From Bolinopsis microptera (Eukaryota > Ctenophora > Tentaculata > Lobata > Bolinopsidae), in the NCBI RefSeq assembly GCF_026151205.1, contig NC_087077.1:15102983-15166982 (forward strand): a stretch of DNA of 64,000 bases, read 5' to 3'. The translations under genes and the position numbers were made by a program. Every line of letters begins with the position of its first letter. Within the stretch, counting starts at the first letter, position 1. The notes under the pieces are model-generated. The model saw only the letters and a list, made by a program, of their open reading frames with translations, had not been told where the DNA came from and did not search any database. Shown here piece after piece: positions 47,322 to 60,390 of the stretch.

Positions 47322-50300
47322 ATGGGGGTTACGGACTTAAAGCCTGTACTACTAAAGAATGAGATAGATAACGAGGATGACGAGTCGGTAAAGTATTTTA
47401 TGGAATTTTTGCGTTAGACTTATTATTGTTTTTGTATATAACGAATCAATAGTGATAGGAGAAGAATGAAGTAAACATACATCAAAATATCATTTATAGC
47501 TACCTAACTTGCAAGTTAGTTAACCATGGTGACCACGGTTAATAAAACCTTTCGTGACAGCAGTAGGTATTCACGAGCAGTAGGTTATAATCCTATTAGG
47601 TTACATCATAATAGGTGCAACGCAGAATCAGACCAACGACTTCACGAGATAGTGTTAAAAATATATTGATATCCTAGAGTAAAACCTAATCCGTTCTGCT
47701 TGGAAGTCTATGACGTGGCATTTTACCACTCACAATTGAAACACTATCTTGTTAAGTCGTTGGTTAAATTGCTTCTAGCAACCGTGAAAAATCTAATTTT
47801 CACCATAATTGCTTCCTCCTAAACCGAGAGGCGAGACGGGTATGAGTACGTACATTTGAAATGGGTAAATAGATCAGTGCAACAAAGTTTAAATTTGTTA
47901 CATATTTTGTTCTTATTTGTATAGCCTTCTGTTATAGACTGCAAATTGTTATCTAACTTGACTGTGTGGTAAGTAGTAACTCCGTGCAAAGTATGATTAT
48001 TCATACTTTATGCATTATACTTTATGCATTATACTTTATGCATTACTACTTTCTTAAATGACCATGTTTCCCAATGAAATATTATAAACAATCTTACTAT
48101 ATATAAAGCAGAATATTTTATATCTCTGAAGAATGTACAGGGTGAGTTGAAAATAATGTGTGGATTTTAAATGGCTCTAATTTATGAGATAAAATAACAA
48201 ATCACTCTATTTTTGCATATAAATGTACGAAAATTAGAATAATGCAATAAAAATACTAAATAGTCAATAATTTGCTCAAACTGCCAGAGGAGACTGAGCA
48301 TGCGGTCTACAAGCTGTAACGGTGTATAATTTGTTAGAAAACGTTGTATGATAGGCTAGGTATTATTGTATTATAGGCTGCTGGCTGGGTCAACACTCCT
48401 GTAACAGGAAGGATACTTTGCCGAAATGTCCGACACTTATCCAGGCGAAGTACCGAAAACGTTGCACTAATGGTCTGCCACTCTGCAGAATGCTTAGAAA
48501 CAGTTTATTGCTATGATGATACGAGTTCACAGCGTAAAACGTTTGTATCACGTAAATTTGTAGACTTTGTAATTGCTTTTAAGTCTTAAGTAAACTTGCA
48601 TTGTTTATTGATAACACTTCAGTAAACTAATTAGGTGAACAAGTCGCTCCTTTTTGTCTATGACAATATGTTAATTCTTTAATTGTATCTTAGTTTCTAC
48701 AGTTTCATGTGTAGGAAACGTTTAACACGAGTGTGTTTTTTTGGAAAACGTTCGTGTTTGCAACATTTGTTATGTGCTCATACAAGTGACTGAAGGTGAT
48801 CAGGTTAGTTACTACGTTTAGCATTAAATCTAACAAGCGCAGCCCGATCGTCAGCGGCACAAGCTGTATAGAAGCAGTGAACATGGCAAATTGCTCAAAG
48901 TCAAATACAAGGGCCGTCTAGGTATTTGCAACACTCGTTATGTGCTGATACCAGTGACTTATAATAGTGATCGGGTTAGTTACTACGTTTAGCATTAAAT
49001 CTAACAAGCGCAGCCCGATCGTCAGCGGCACAAGCTGTATAGAAGCAGTGAACATAGCAAATTGCTCAAAGTCAAATACAAGGGCCGTCTAGGTATTTGC
49101 AACACTCGTTATTTGCTGATACCAGTGACTTATAATAGTGATCGGGTTAGTTACTACGTTTAGCATTAAATCTAACAAGCGCAGCCCAATCGTCAGCGGC
49201 ACAAGCTGTATAGAAGCAGTGAACATAGCAAATTGCTCAAAGTCAGATACAAGGGCCGTCTAGGTATTTGCAACACTCGTTATGTGCTGATACCAGTGAC
49301 TTATAATAGTGATCAGGTTAGTTACTACTTTTAACATTAAATCTAACAAGAGCGGCACAATCGTCAGCGGCCCAGGGTATAAGCAGTGCTCAGATTAGGG
49401 GCGTCTACAAAAGGGCGACAATATATTTATATGTAACCTTATGACTATAGCACCTGGCCCCATATTCATATTGAAACTACCTGTTACCAGCTGACAAACA
49501 TCCATACATCTGTTGATCAGATATACTGACTATTAAAGATGTAGAATACAGTGGATCCGTTACTTTTATTTTTACCGTGATCACCGCACTGACCTTTTAA
49601 GTTGTTACTTTCCGTGATTTGCTGCATCACTACATTTCGGTTGTAAAATCCGCTTGTAACAAAGGTTAGAGTATATAAATAAGGGAGCGTGAATGTAACA
49701 AAATGTACATGCTGTTTAGAACAGAATGAAGAGTCACTGTAGACCTTCTACCGGCCAAACCTTGTTAACAAAGCCGCAGTCAAGGTTCGGTGAGCGGTAG
49801 ATAAAAGCGCTTAAGGGACATAAGTCAAAGTGGTAAAGCAACATCAGGTAGTGGACATCTTGAGAAATGAGTAGTAGGTAGAATGTAAGGTTGCCTTCAT
49901 AAATCATATTTTTCTCCGATAATAAATTGACATCAAGTCTTGAAAATTATTGGAAGAATCTCGAATAATTTAGTTGCAGCGTAACTAAATTATTCGAGAT
50001 TCTTCTTACATTCTACCTACTACTCATTTCTCAAGATGTCCACTACATGATGTTGCTTTACCACTTTGACTTATGTCCCTTAAGCGCTTTTAACTTATAC
50101 CGTTCACCGAACCTCGACTCCGGCTTTGTTAACAAGGTTTGGCCGGTAGAGGGTCTGCAGTAGTCCCATTATCTTAATATTGCTATACAGTATACAACTG
50201 CTATAGATCAGTTCAATTCATGATATTATGGTTTTAACTGTTAAGATACGGAAAACACTTGTGATTCAATATAATTGCCGTAAAAATTGCCGTGGAACTT

Positions 50301-53300
50301 AACTTTTATCTGTAATATAAGAAATTGGAAGCCAAACGTGAACTATACTCAATTCTTATACACATCAGTTCACGGGAAAAATGATGAGTTGGGAGCCACC
50401 CTGGCAACTCCATAACGGTTTGAAATAAAGTTTCTGGTAAAAATTCAAATTTAGATAGGTTTTAAAAGAAAACTTAGATAGGTTTTTTAAGTATTTTAAT
50501 AACAGAATCGAGTTATCCAGGACCTCTTATGAATGTGTTGATAGAAAATTCTGTCATAATTTTAAACCATTTAATATGTAATATTATAATTTGGTATGTT
50601 AAAGTGTTAACATATGGTCGGTGGATTTATAAAATTGCAGATAAGTTAATAATCGTGGTTAAGTAAATAGTTCTATGCTTTCATTAAAATTAAAATCGTA
50701 ATTTCGCGTATTTTTGTTGGTTTAAGAGGACGTAAGAAGTCCAGAAACGTCCGATTCTCTTTGCTTTTGCCGTTTTAACAATACCTCTAATTGTTAAAAT
50801 TTCTTTGAACCCTTCTGATATAGTGAAGATTCTGGGGAAGAAGAAGAAACACTTCTCGTAATCCCGTACTGTTGAAGATTTATAGGTGAAAGCATCAGGT
50901 TTTCCTTGCTTTTGCAGTTTTAATAAGACTTATTTTATGTGATTTTTTAAGACGTTCATATAGAGGATATGTTGATGGTGGAGTTGGTTCTGCTTTTTTA
51001 ATCATATTATGAAACATGTGGTCCAGCTAGTCCTCTGATCTTTTGATAAGAACAGACAATGTAATGTAATCGTAAGATTGTAATGTCATCTATGATCACT
51101 ATTTGAAACGTAGTAAATAACAAAATATTCGCTATTCTAGCCTTCTAAGACTTTATTGCCACGTATCACAAATCAGCCCATATGCAGAAAAAAGGCAGTC
51201 TGGCATTATAGAATGCCAGAATATTCTGCGAGGAAATTTTGGATTCGAGAGGAAATTGGTGTCAAAGGGGAAATTGTTAAAAGACCTGATTAGAGAATCG
51301 CACCATTTCCGTTATCTCATTATTTTTAAGTTAATCAAAACTTGGCCCATTTGTAATGAAGAATTGATAAAAGAAAGTCCTATTCCGTTCCAGACAATAT
51401 GAATAAGGTTACGACATAATTTTAATGCACTCATCGATATGTTTGAATAAAGTAGTTTGAGTTAGTACCTTATATGATGGATCGTTCCATGAGAGTCACG
51501 CCATTGTCGACGGTACGGTAAATTTGGTCGACCCCTTATTTTTTCTTTTCGCTCTTTACTAGTCAACTTAATCTATTCTAACTTGTGATCTAAGATAGTA
51601 GATACAGTATTTGATAAACGTTACTGTCCGAACAATTTAAGTCCGATATGGTAACTCCAATTATTGCTATATATGTGCAACTTCGTGAAACTGATACCTC
51701 TGTAGTAATGACCTCACTGACCTCTATAATAATTTCTCACAGTCGACGTCGATGGAGCACCTTGAGGTGAAGGAGGTCGATGCCTGGAATGTGGTGGATG
51801 ATGAGCTGGATACTGATAACTTCGAGAAACCTTGGAACGGTGAGATTTCTTATTTTGGGAGAATAATTTGTTGTTTAGTTGTAATTTGGTAAGACAACCA
51901 GTCGACGGTATAATCGGCTGGTTCTGTAAACCTATCACTCTGTTTGTCTGATCAGATGGCTATCGATAAAAGTCTACAAAATATTATTATGGTATTATTA
52001 TGATCAACATATTTCCCCAGAAAAATCAACGAAAGGTAAAGTCATAAAAGTGTTGACATTGGTACTGAAGATGCTCATAGTTCTGGCCAGTCTGTACTTC
52101 TTCATTTGTTCCCTTTCTTTTCTCTCAAGTGCTTTCCAGTTACTCGGAGGAAAATCCGCCGGAGAGGTTAGTAACTCCTTTATAAACTATTTCTTTAACT
52201 TGAACTGCTATTTTTCGCTAAAATCATCTCAATTATCGAATGTAAAATTAATACATTATGCACAGTTAAAAGATCTTCACGCAAACTGTGCCTAATTTGG
52301 TCCCTCAGAAATCAGAGTTGCCGATAAAAGGTTGTTCACATATGACGTAATCAGTAAGGGGGACAGAGGGGTTTCTAATTGATTACGCTTATAGTGTAAC
52401 TTTAACAGAATAGTTATTCGTAAAAATGATTACAGAGGGGGTTAAACAACTGGTATAAAACTGATTACGTAATATAATATGTGAACGACTCTTAAAGTAT
52501 TCTAAATGTCTGATATTATATTCTGTTATGTTATTCAATATTCATTAATTATTCACCTTGATCCTTAAATTTCCGGTATCACATTCAACCCCGTGTAGGT
52601 ATTTGCAAGGAGTAAGATCCTGAACAACCCTATAATCGGACTGATGATAGGTGTTCTAGTGACTGTCCTGGTACAGAGTTCATCCACCTCAACCAGCATT
52701 GTTGTTGCCATGGTTTCAGCTGGAAGTAAGTTAAAAGTTTGTTCGCCCAGATCCACTAACAAAGTGACAACTTTTATTAGATTTGCAAAATCGGACATAT
52801 TTCCAGCGACCATAATTATTGGTTTTATCAACATATCGCGTAATATCGTATAAAATGTTTCCCACGATATTGATAGACGTACAATTCGTACATGTGAGCG
52901 GAAGACAGCCAATCCCTTCTAACACGGATTCTGTACTCACGAACTTATAATTTTGTTTTCTATTTGCATGTGATTTAAACTTTTAAAGCCACAAGTAATA
53001 AAATCTTAACAATATTGTTTTCAGTTGTCCAGCTGAGACCCGCTATTTCAATGGTGATGGGAGCCAACATTGGAACCACTGTGACCAACACAATCGTCAG
53101 TCTTGGTCAGTCCATGGATAGAAAAATGTTTCGACGAGCATTTGGTGGAGCCACAGGTAAGAGCCCGAAAAAAAGTTTTAACAGCTTTATAGCAAGAATA
53201 TCGAAATGAATGAATACATAGTATGCAGTTGGCATAAATTAACACAAATAAAATCTATATTGTAAAGCAAAATTATATTATCCTCAGTACACGATTGCTT

Positions 53301-56300
53301 TAACTGGCTATGTGTGTTTATCTTCCTGCCTCTAGAGGCTGTCCTCCATCCTTTGGAAAAGATCAGCTCAGCCCTGACTCAAGGTAGGTGAAAAATAGAA
53401 AGCATAAAAGTTGGTGTCTCATAATTATTAGTTGTGTCATTGTTGAAAGTAATTGAGAATAAATTAAAGATGCAGGATAAGAAAATGTGGTTTTTATGGG
53501 CCGCCCACAGAGGATTGCACTCTCGGTAGTTGTCATGACGACCTAGAGTGTGTCCCTGTGGAGCACCATCAATCCAGCTTACTTTAACAACAGGTATCAG
53601 CGATGATGACAAAGTCTCTAAACTTGATTTCCTTAAAGTCATAACTAAACCATTAACGAAGACCATAATCGGCATTGAAAAATCCACAATCAAGAACATA
53701 GCCAAGGTAAGTTGCTGGTAAGCAAGGTCTTTATGGTCTCCTCACTAGGTTTCAATGTAAAACTCCTACTTTTGAAAACCAATGCAATCTTCAAGGACCC
53801 CTTTTTAGTACTTGGTTCAATTGCATGCGGAGTATATCATGAAACGTAGTGCGAAGACTATACTGCACCACAGAAACTAAGCCTGTGTTCACACGTATAA
53901 TACAACCTCTTTCAGAACTAGTCGTATTTTAAACGAACATTCTCCTGACATAAGCCCCCCTTTTCAGTACTGCACACAGACAGGCGATCACTACAATATA
54001 TCTAAATGCGGCGGTGCTAGAAATGCTAGCATGATGAAGGCTTGTGATGACAAGTGTGGATACCTTTTTGCTCAAGCAGGCGAGTTACTCCGGGTGATAT
54101 CTATTATTCTATGTTTTTGTATATACTTAGGGAGTCCTGGAGTGTGGCTAGCAGGAGTCACACTCTGTTGGCACGGCGAGAAGGCATCCCTCTTCAATAG
54201 GAGGCCAGAAACCTTGACCAAAACAGAGAGAGAGAGAGAGAGAGAGTTACTCCGGGGACTATGAGCACCGAAACGGAATAGAATAGCTCGAAAAGGACTT
54301 TTAAAGAAGTTCCTTGTTGCAAGTTTAGTACACGACCCAGAAGTGTAATCGATTTAAGGAGTTTATTCAGAGAGGGGATAATATGTCAACAGTATTCCGT
54401 ATGACTCGTCCAAGCCGACAAATTGTGATCTGCAAGTACATACAATGTAATTTTTAACTGGCCTTCTGAATATGATATAACCACTCTCTCTTCAGGTCTT
54501 GGTGATACGACGACTGGTGTAATCTTACTTATTGCCAGTCTCATTCTACTGTGTGTGTGCCTAACTACCCTGGTAAAAACTCTCCAGTCTCTATTGCTGG
54601 GCAGAATGGCTCAGACCCTCAAGAAGCACATCAACTCCGACCTTCCTTCCCCCTTCGGCTGGCTTACCGGGTTAGTCATAAAATAAGTTTTTGATTTATG
54701 ATATGTATGTAAAATGGATGTAAACTGATATTTTATTTACACTAACAACATGAAAATTAAATTTCTTGAGATAATATTTACAAAGTTGATTAAATCCACA
54801 TTCCACGCACGGAGAGATTATTCCACATATTCACATACCAACTCACTGTTCACCACTCACCAGGTATCTGTTTATCTTGGTGGGAACTGGTATGTTATTT
54901 ACATAACAACTCACTGTTCACCACTCACCAGGTATCTGTTTATCTTGGTGGGAACTGGTATGTTATTTACATAACAACTCACTGTTCACAACTCACCAGG
55001 TATCTGTTTATCTTGGTGGGAACTGGTATGTTATTTAAATAACAACTCACTGTTCACCACTCACCAGGTATCTGTTTATCTTGGTGGGAACTGGTATGTT
55101 ATTTACATAACAACTCACTGTTCACAACTCACCAGGTATCTGTTTATCTTGGTGGGAACTGGTATGTTATTCACATAACAACTCACTGTTCACAACTCAC
55201 CAGGTATCTGTTTATCTTGGTGGGAACTGGTATGTTATTTACATAACAACTCACTGTTCACAACTCACCAGGTATCTGTTTATCTTGGTGGGAACTGGTA
55301 TGTTATTTACATAACAACTCACTGTTCACAACTCACCAGGTATCTGTTTATCTTGGTGGGAACTGGTATGTTATTTACATAACAACTCACTGGTCACAAC
55401 TCACCAGGTATCTGTTTATCTTGGTGGGAACTGGTATGTTATTTACATAACAACTCACTGTTCACCACTCACCAGGTATCTGTTTATCTTGGTGGGAACT
55501 GGTATGTTATTCACTTAACAACTCACTGTTCACAACTCACCAGGTATCTGTTTATCTTGGTGGGAACTGGTATGTTATTTACATAACAACTCACTGGTCA
55601 CAACTCACCAGGTATCTGTTTATCTTGGTGGGAACTGGTATGTTATTTACATAACAACTCACTGTTCACCACTCACCAGGTATCTGTTTATCTTGGTGGG
55701 AACTGGTATGTTATTTACATAACAACTCACTGGTCACAACTCACCAGGTATCTGTTTATCTTGGTGGGAACTGGTATGTTATTCACATAACAACTCACTG
55801 TTCACCACTCACCAGGTATCTGTTTATCTTGGTGGGAACTGGTATGTTATTTAAATAACAACTCACTGTTCACCACTCACCAGGTATCTGTTTATCTTGG
55901 TGGGAACTGGTATGTTATTCACATAACAACTCACTGTTCACAACTCACCAGGTATCTGTTTATCTTGGTGGGAACTGGTATGTTATTCACATAACAACTC
56001 ACTGTTCACAACTCACCAGGTATCTGTTTATCTTGGTGGGAACTGGTATGTTATTCACATAACAACTCACTGTTCACAACTCACCAGGTATCTGTTTATC
56101 TTGGTGGGAACTGGTATGTTATTCACATAACAACTCACTGTTCACCACTCACCAGGTATCTGTTTATCTTGGTGGGAACTGGTATGTTATTTACATAACA
56201 ACTCACTGTTCACAACTCACCAGGTATCTGTTTATCTTGGTGGGAACTGGTATGTTATTCACATAACAACTCACTGTTCACCACTCACCAGGTATCTGTT

Positions 56301-59211
56301 TATCTTGGTGGGAACTGGTATGTTATTCACATAACAACTCACTGTTCACAACTCACCAGGTATCTGTTTATCTTGGTGGGAACTGGTATGTTATTCACAT
56401 AACAACTCACTGTTCACAACTCACCAGGTATCTGTTTATCTTGGTGGGAACTGGTATGTTATTCACATAACAACTCACTGTTCACCACTCACCAGGTATC
56501 TGTTTATCTTGGTGGGAACATGGTATGTTATTCACATAACAACTCACTGTTCACCACTCACCAGGTATCTGTTTATCTTGGTGGGAACTGGTATGTTATT
56601 CACATAACAACTCACTGTTCACCACTCACCAGGTATCTGTTTATCTTGGTGGGAACTGGTATGTTATTTACATAACAACTCACTGTTCACAACTCACCAG
56701 GTATCTGTTTATCTTGGTGGGAACTGGTATGTTATTCACATAACAACTCACTGTTCACCACTCACCAGGTATCTGTTTATCTTGGTGGGAACTGGTATGT
56801 TATTTACATAACAACTCACTGTTCACCACTCACCAGGTATCTGTTTATCTTGGTGGGAACTGGTATGTTATTCACATAACAACTCACTGTTCACCACTCA
56901 CCAGGTATCTGTTTATCTTGGTGGGAACTGGTATGTTATTCACATAACAACTCACTGTTCACCACTCACCAGGTATCTGTTTATCTTGGTGGGAACTGGT
57001 ATGTTATTCACATAACAACTCACTGTTCACAACTCACCAGGTATCTGTTTATCTTGGTGGGAACTGGTATGTTATTCACATAACAACTCACTGTTCACAA
57101 CTCACCAGGTATCTGTTTATCTTGGTGGGAACATGGTATGTTATTCACATAACAACTCACTGTTCACAACTCACCAGGTATCTGTTTATCTTGGTGGGAA
57201 CTGGTATGTTATTTACATAACAACTCACTGTTCACCACTCACCAGGTATCTGTTTATCTTGGTGGGAACTGGTATGTTATTTACATAACAACTCACTGTT
57301 CACCACTCACCAGGTATCTGTTTATCTTGGTGGGAACTGGTATGACCATTCTAGTACAGAGCAGCAGTGTATTTACGTCAGCACTAACACCTCTAGTTGG
57401 ACTGGGTGTTATTAGTCTCGACAGGATGTACCCCCTCACTCTTGGAAGCAACATAGGTAAGCAATAAGCATGCTCATGTACCCCTTCACTCTTGGAAGCA
57501 ACATAGGTAAGCATGTTTATTGCTGGCGGACTTACAGGGACAATTGTAGAATTGATCATCATTCAAGTTGACTTGGAAATTGGCACACACCCTAATTTCT
57601 AGGGCTCTTAGTTCTTACTAATTCGCTCGCCCAAAAATTTCACGTAACTTTGGTTTTTATGGTTTTGCAGCAGTACAAAACGGTTGTACATAAACCCTAT
57701 TACCAACCCTAACCCTAGTCCCTAACCATAACACCGAAGCTATTTATAACCCGTACCACAACCCTAACCCTAACCTGAGCCCTAAACAATCGAATTCATG
57801 TTTTACTAGCCTGTCACGTGACCAAAACGGTTTTTTGCCCATAACTCTCCAGGGAAGCATTTTTACCCTACGTCATGGGGGTGATTCGGAATCAGCGTCC
57901 AAAAATACACCGATTAAAATCAACTTCATACCCAAAGGGCCTTTTCACAAGAATTTTCTTAAAATTTGGGCGAGCGATTTAGTAGGAGCGAATTTCTAGA
58001 CATATCTTATTGCTTATTTCCACAGTCCAAGAAAGCAAGAACGCTGCCCTAGAATATCCGTTTAATGAACAGAATTGCTTTTCCACGTATCCTAATCGAG
58101 CGATAACAGGTAAAGAGGACTGACTCTTCTTAATTTAGGTACCACGTGCACTGCAGTTCTGGCAGCTTTGGCAGCGACTGGAGACAAACGATCTGTCACT
58201 ATACAAGTTGCTGTAAGTCTCGACAAATTCCATAACAGTTATACTTTTGCTTTTGACTTTTCAGATTACTCACAGCATATTTTCAAAATATCAACTATGT
58301 ATAACGTCGTTAGTGTACACTGTACATAAAGCTTTATCCAAGCGTGTTCGTTGAAATGGTTGATGAATAATGGTGGTTCGTACGATTTGTATCATCTATA
58401 ATCAAATTAAAATCCTTTCTTCACTCAGATCTCACATCTGCTGTTCAACATCTTTGGTATCCTCGTTTTCTACCCTGTTCCTTTCATGAGGACCATTCCG
58501 ATTAATTTTGCCAAGATGCTGGGAAACACCACTGCTGACTACAGGTGATTGACAGTGCCACCTTTCTGGAATCGGACTATTTTACATTTTAAAATAATAT
58601 AAAATAACAGTTGCATAAGTATCACTGATTGTTGTCATAAGACAGCAGGTAAGTTTTTTGGTGATCACAATACTGACTATAACTATTTTCAGATGGTTTG
58701 CCATACTCTACCTAATAGTAGTATTCTTGTTGATGCCAATGCTCTTCATTGCCCTGTCCTTCAGTCTGCCTCTCCTCTACGTGGTTATCACACTTATTAT
58801 TGCTGCTATCCTCTTCATTACTATTCTCAACATTCTCCAGGATAAAATTCCCGAAAAGTAAGTTCAAATTTCGTATTACAACTAAATAACCTGATGAAAT
58901 TGTAAGTTTAAAGTTCTATTACAGTACATTATCGGCTAGCCGGGTTCAAGGAATCCTCTCGATCTTTAAGGTATGCGCTATTCTCAACGGCTTCCGCATT
59001 CCATAGCTATTACTATCCGAGACTAAAATTTAACCGCTCCGTTTTTGTCAGGCTGCCAGAATTTCTCCGAACCTGGGACTTCCTTCCCAAGCCAATGCGC
59101 TCTCTGGAACCCTACGATTCGGTTCTCTCAAAACTTATCTGCTGCCGGAAATCTGTCGACGATGCTGATGTGATTCCGTTATCAGTGGTAGCTAAAACTA
59201 ATCCAGTGTGA
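47322..59211 (+). CDS. SLC34-family sodium/phosphate cotransporter (NaPi-II), 14 exons
   Basis: Exons: 47322-47387, 51743-51839, 52021-52166, 52599-52725, 53025-53156, 53288-53383, 53594-53706, 53968-54079, 54496-54670, 57314-57456, 58139-58212, 58429-58544, 58693-58857, 59052-59211. All phases join to give 573 aa. Sodium-coupled phosphate transporter of the plasma membrane. Both inverted QSSS repeats are present: [11 protein letters not shown] (about 126-136) and [11 protein letters not shown] (about 367-377), each followed by a family [16 protein letters not shown] block. Others: [38 protein letters not shown] Cys-rich extracellular loop with two sequons (exon 8) lies between the halves. 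The tail is short and lacks the vertebrate poly-Cys stretch. Intron 8 uses a GC donor (CAG|GCGAGT). Exon 1 is the least certain (ATG, 22 codons, donor TCG|GTAAAG, phase-compatible); exons 2-14 are firm. Intron 9 holds a 2.5-kb satellite and intron 10 a MITE. Confidence 0.95.
47630..47765. repeat. short inverted repeat in SLC34 intron 1
   Basis: ACCAACGACTT...AGATAGTGTT on the left is repeated inverted on the right, ending AAGTCGTTGGTTA. It is about 135 bp overall, probably a small MITE. Confidence 0.65.
48756..49400 (+). repeat. 171-bp tandem repeat, ~3.7 copies, in SLC34 intron 1
   Basis: GGTTAGTTACTACG recurs at 48803, 48974, 49145 and 49316, exactly 171 bp apart. Units are nearly identical except the last, which decays. 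Confidence 0.95.
49733..50168. repeat. foldback element with ~155-bp arms in SLC34 intron 1
   Basis: The left arm, around TCTACCGGCCAAACCTTGTT, and the right arm are inverted copies about 90% identical by eye. A nested palindrome of GAATCTCGAATAATTTAGTT sits in the centre (about 49952-50007). Confidence 0.88.
52330..52495. repeat. small inverted-repeat element in SLC34 intron 3
   Basis: GTTCACATAT and ACGTAATCAGT occur near both ends in inverted sense, about 165 bp overall. Confidence 0.6.
54837..57344 (+). repeat. 68-bp satellite built from the exon 10 acceptor of SLC34, 37 copies
   Basis: CCAG|GTATCTGTTT occurs first at 54860-54872 and last at the true exon 10 start, 57314. The distance of 2450 bp equals 36 units of 68 bp plus two single-base insertions (units with GAACATGG). 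Each unit repeats the first 31 bases of exon 10 and about 37 bases of the intron 3' end. Only the last copy runs on into exon 10. Confidence 0.97.
57426..57520 (+). repeat. 50-bp duplication of exon 10 end and its donor
   Basis: ATGTACCCCCTCACTCTTGG through CATAGGTAAGCA is repeated 50 bp later, with one substitution in the C run. Two consecutive ATAG|GTAAGC donors result. The first keeps the exon at the family-expected length. Confidence 0.95.
57603..57990 (-). mobile_element. MITE copy 2 (same family as 343-741) in SLC34 intron 10
   Basis: 388 bp, opposite orientation to copy 1, flanked by the perfect 9-bp direct repeat AATTTCTAG (57594-57602, 57991-57999). It has the same TACTAA(T/A)TCGCTCGCCCAAA inverted ends and internal telomere-like block. 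Confidence 0.9.
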
Positions 59212-60390
59212 TGTAGATAAAGTTCATAGTTGCGCCATGAAGTTGGGCCATTGAGTCTTTAGGTGAGAGTAGTGTTAAACTTTGTGCATTTTGTATTTCT
59301 GCTTTTATATTTAATGATGAATTCATTATTGAGTATCGGTTCTGATGGGAGATATTTTATAAGTTTGTATGATACTTTGATAATTTTAGTCTTCTTTGAG
59401 CTTCTATCACTGATCATCGCAAAATTGGCAGGGTTTAACTTAATTTTAAGATTTATTTAATATGTTTATATTTCGATCTTTTTACCATCTTTTCCTGTTT
59501 TATTCTCTAACAGAAACATCTTCTATTCAAGATATATTTCTTATAGTTTTTGCTTGTCCAAATTTAATTTCATAAACCTTTTATAAAATCGAATCTTTCA
59601 TTTGTTCAAATTATTCTGCAAAACATTCAGGCAATTATTAAACTTCCTTGAAGGATCAAAATTATTTGAGTACTGATATTTTGAGCATCCTGAGACTACT
59701 TGCGGCATTCGTTAACCACTAATTTAAAGTGTTTCTTGGTATTCAATTGTCAGGGAAATTATTTGTCTGGGAAATTATTTGATTGAACAACCACGTTCCA
59801 CACAAAGTGAAATTGTTTGTATATATAAGTACTTAAGTAGTCTTATAGTGTTTCCATAAAGTAGGATAGTATAAACATCCTCGAAATTATAAAGTGAATG
59901 TCTTCGTTAGGAATACTGGCCCTTATGGTACCAGCGACAAAGTAGTCAGTGCTAGACAGGAAAGTCAGTACAAATGTTTTTGAAAATTACTAAATTATGA
60001 TTTTGTGACATCATCTTACGTAGCATTCGTCAGCACATTAACAAACAAAAAATACCGGAATTTATAAAAGACAAAAAATAACGATACATGAATTAAAAAG
60101 CACCTCGATTGTGCCATTTATAGTAAACTGACTAAGTGGTTACTGGACAAAATTCAGCCAAAACTGTGAAATCCCGGTACAGGAAATTTCATCTTCATAA
60201 CTTGGAAATGTAATATCCGGATTGGAACATTGTGTATTGGTCGCATAATTGTGATGTTTCTGATCAGAATTTATAATGAGTCTATGTAATGCGAGTCGCG
60301 ACAAAAGAAAAATTCTCGTTTTAGGAATTCGTAACGTTTCAATGTCACTACATCATATTCATGTTCTATTTCTCAAATTATTTATTATAC
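59212..60390. other. convergent intergenic region
   Basis: Presumed 3' UTRs of SLC34 (+) and the GPCR (-). On the - strand an AATAAA lies at 60381-60386, right after the GPCR stop. A T-rich 65-codon frame at 59263-59460 looks like chance. Confidence 0.5.

Noticed and set aside
48139-48165. ACAGGGTGAGTTGAAAATAA as a mariner element end
   Set aside because: No matching inverted end was found nearby; at best a solo remnant.
58926-58969. Possible extra SLC34 exon (acceptor ATTACAG, donor AAG|GTATGC)
   Set aside because: Including it breaks the phase with the last exon. Direct joining of 58857 to 59052 gives the family-like sequence [15 protein letters not shown].
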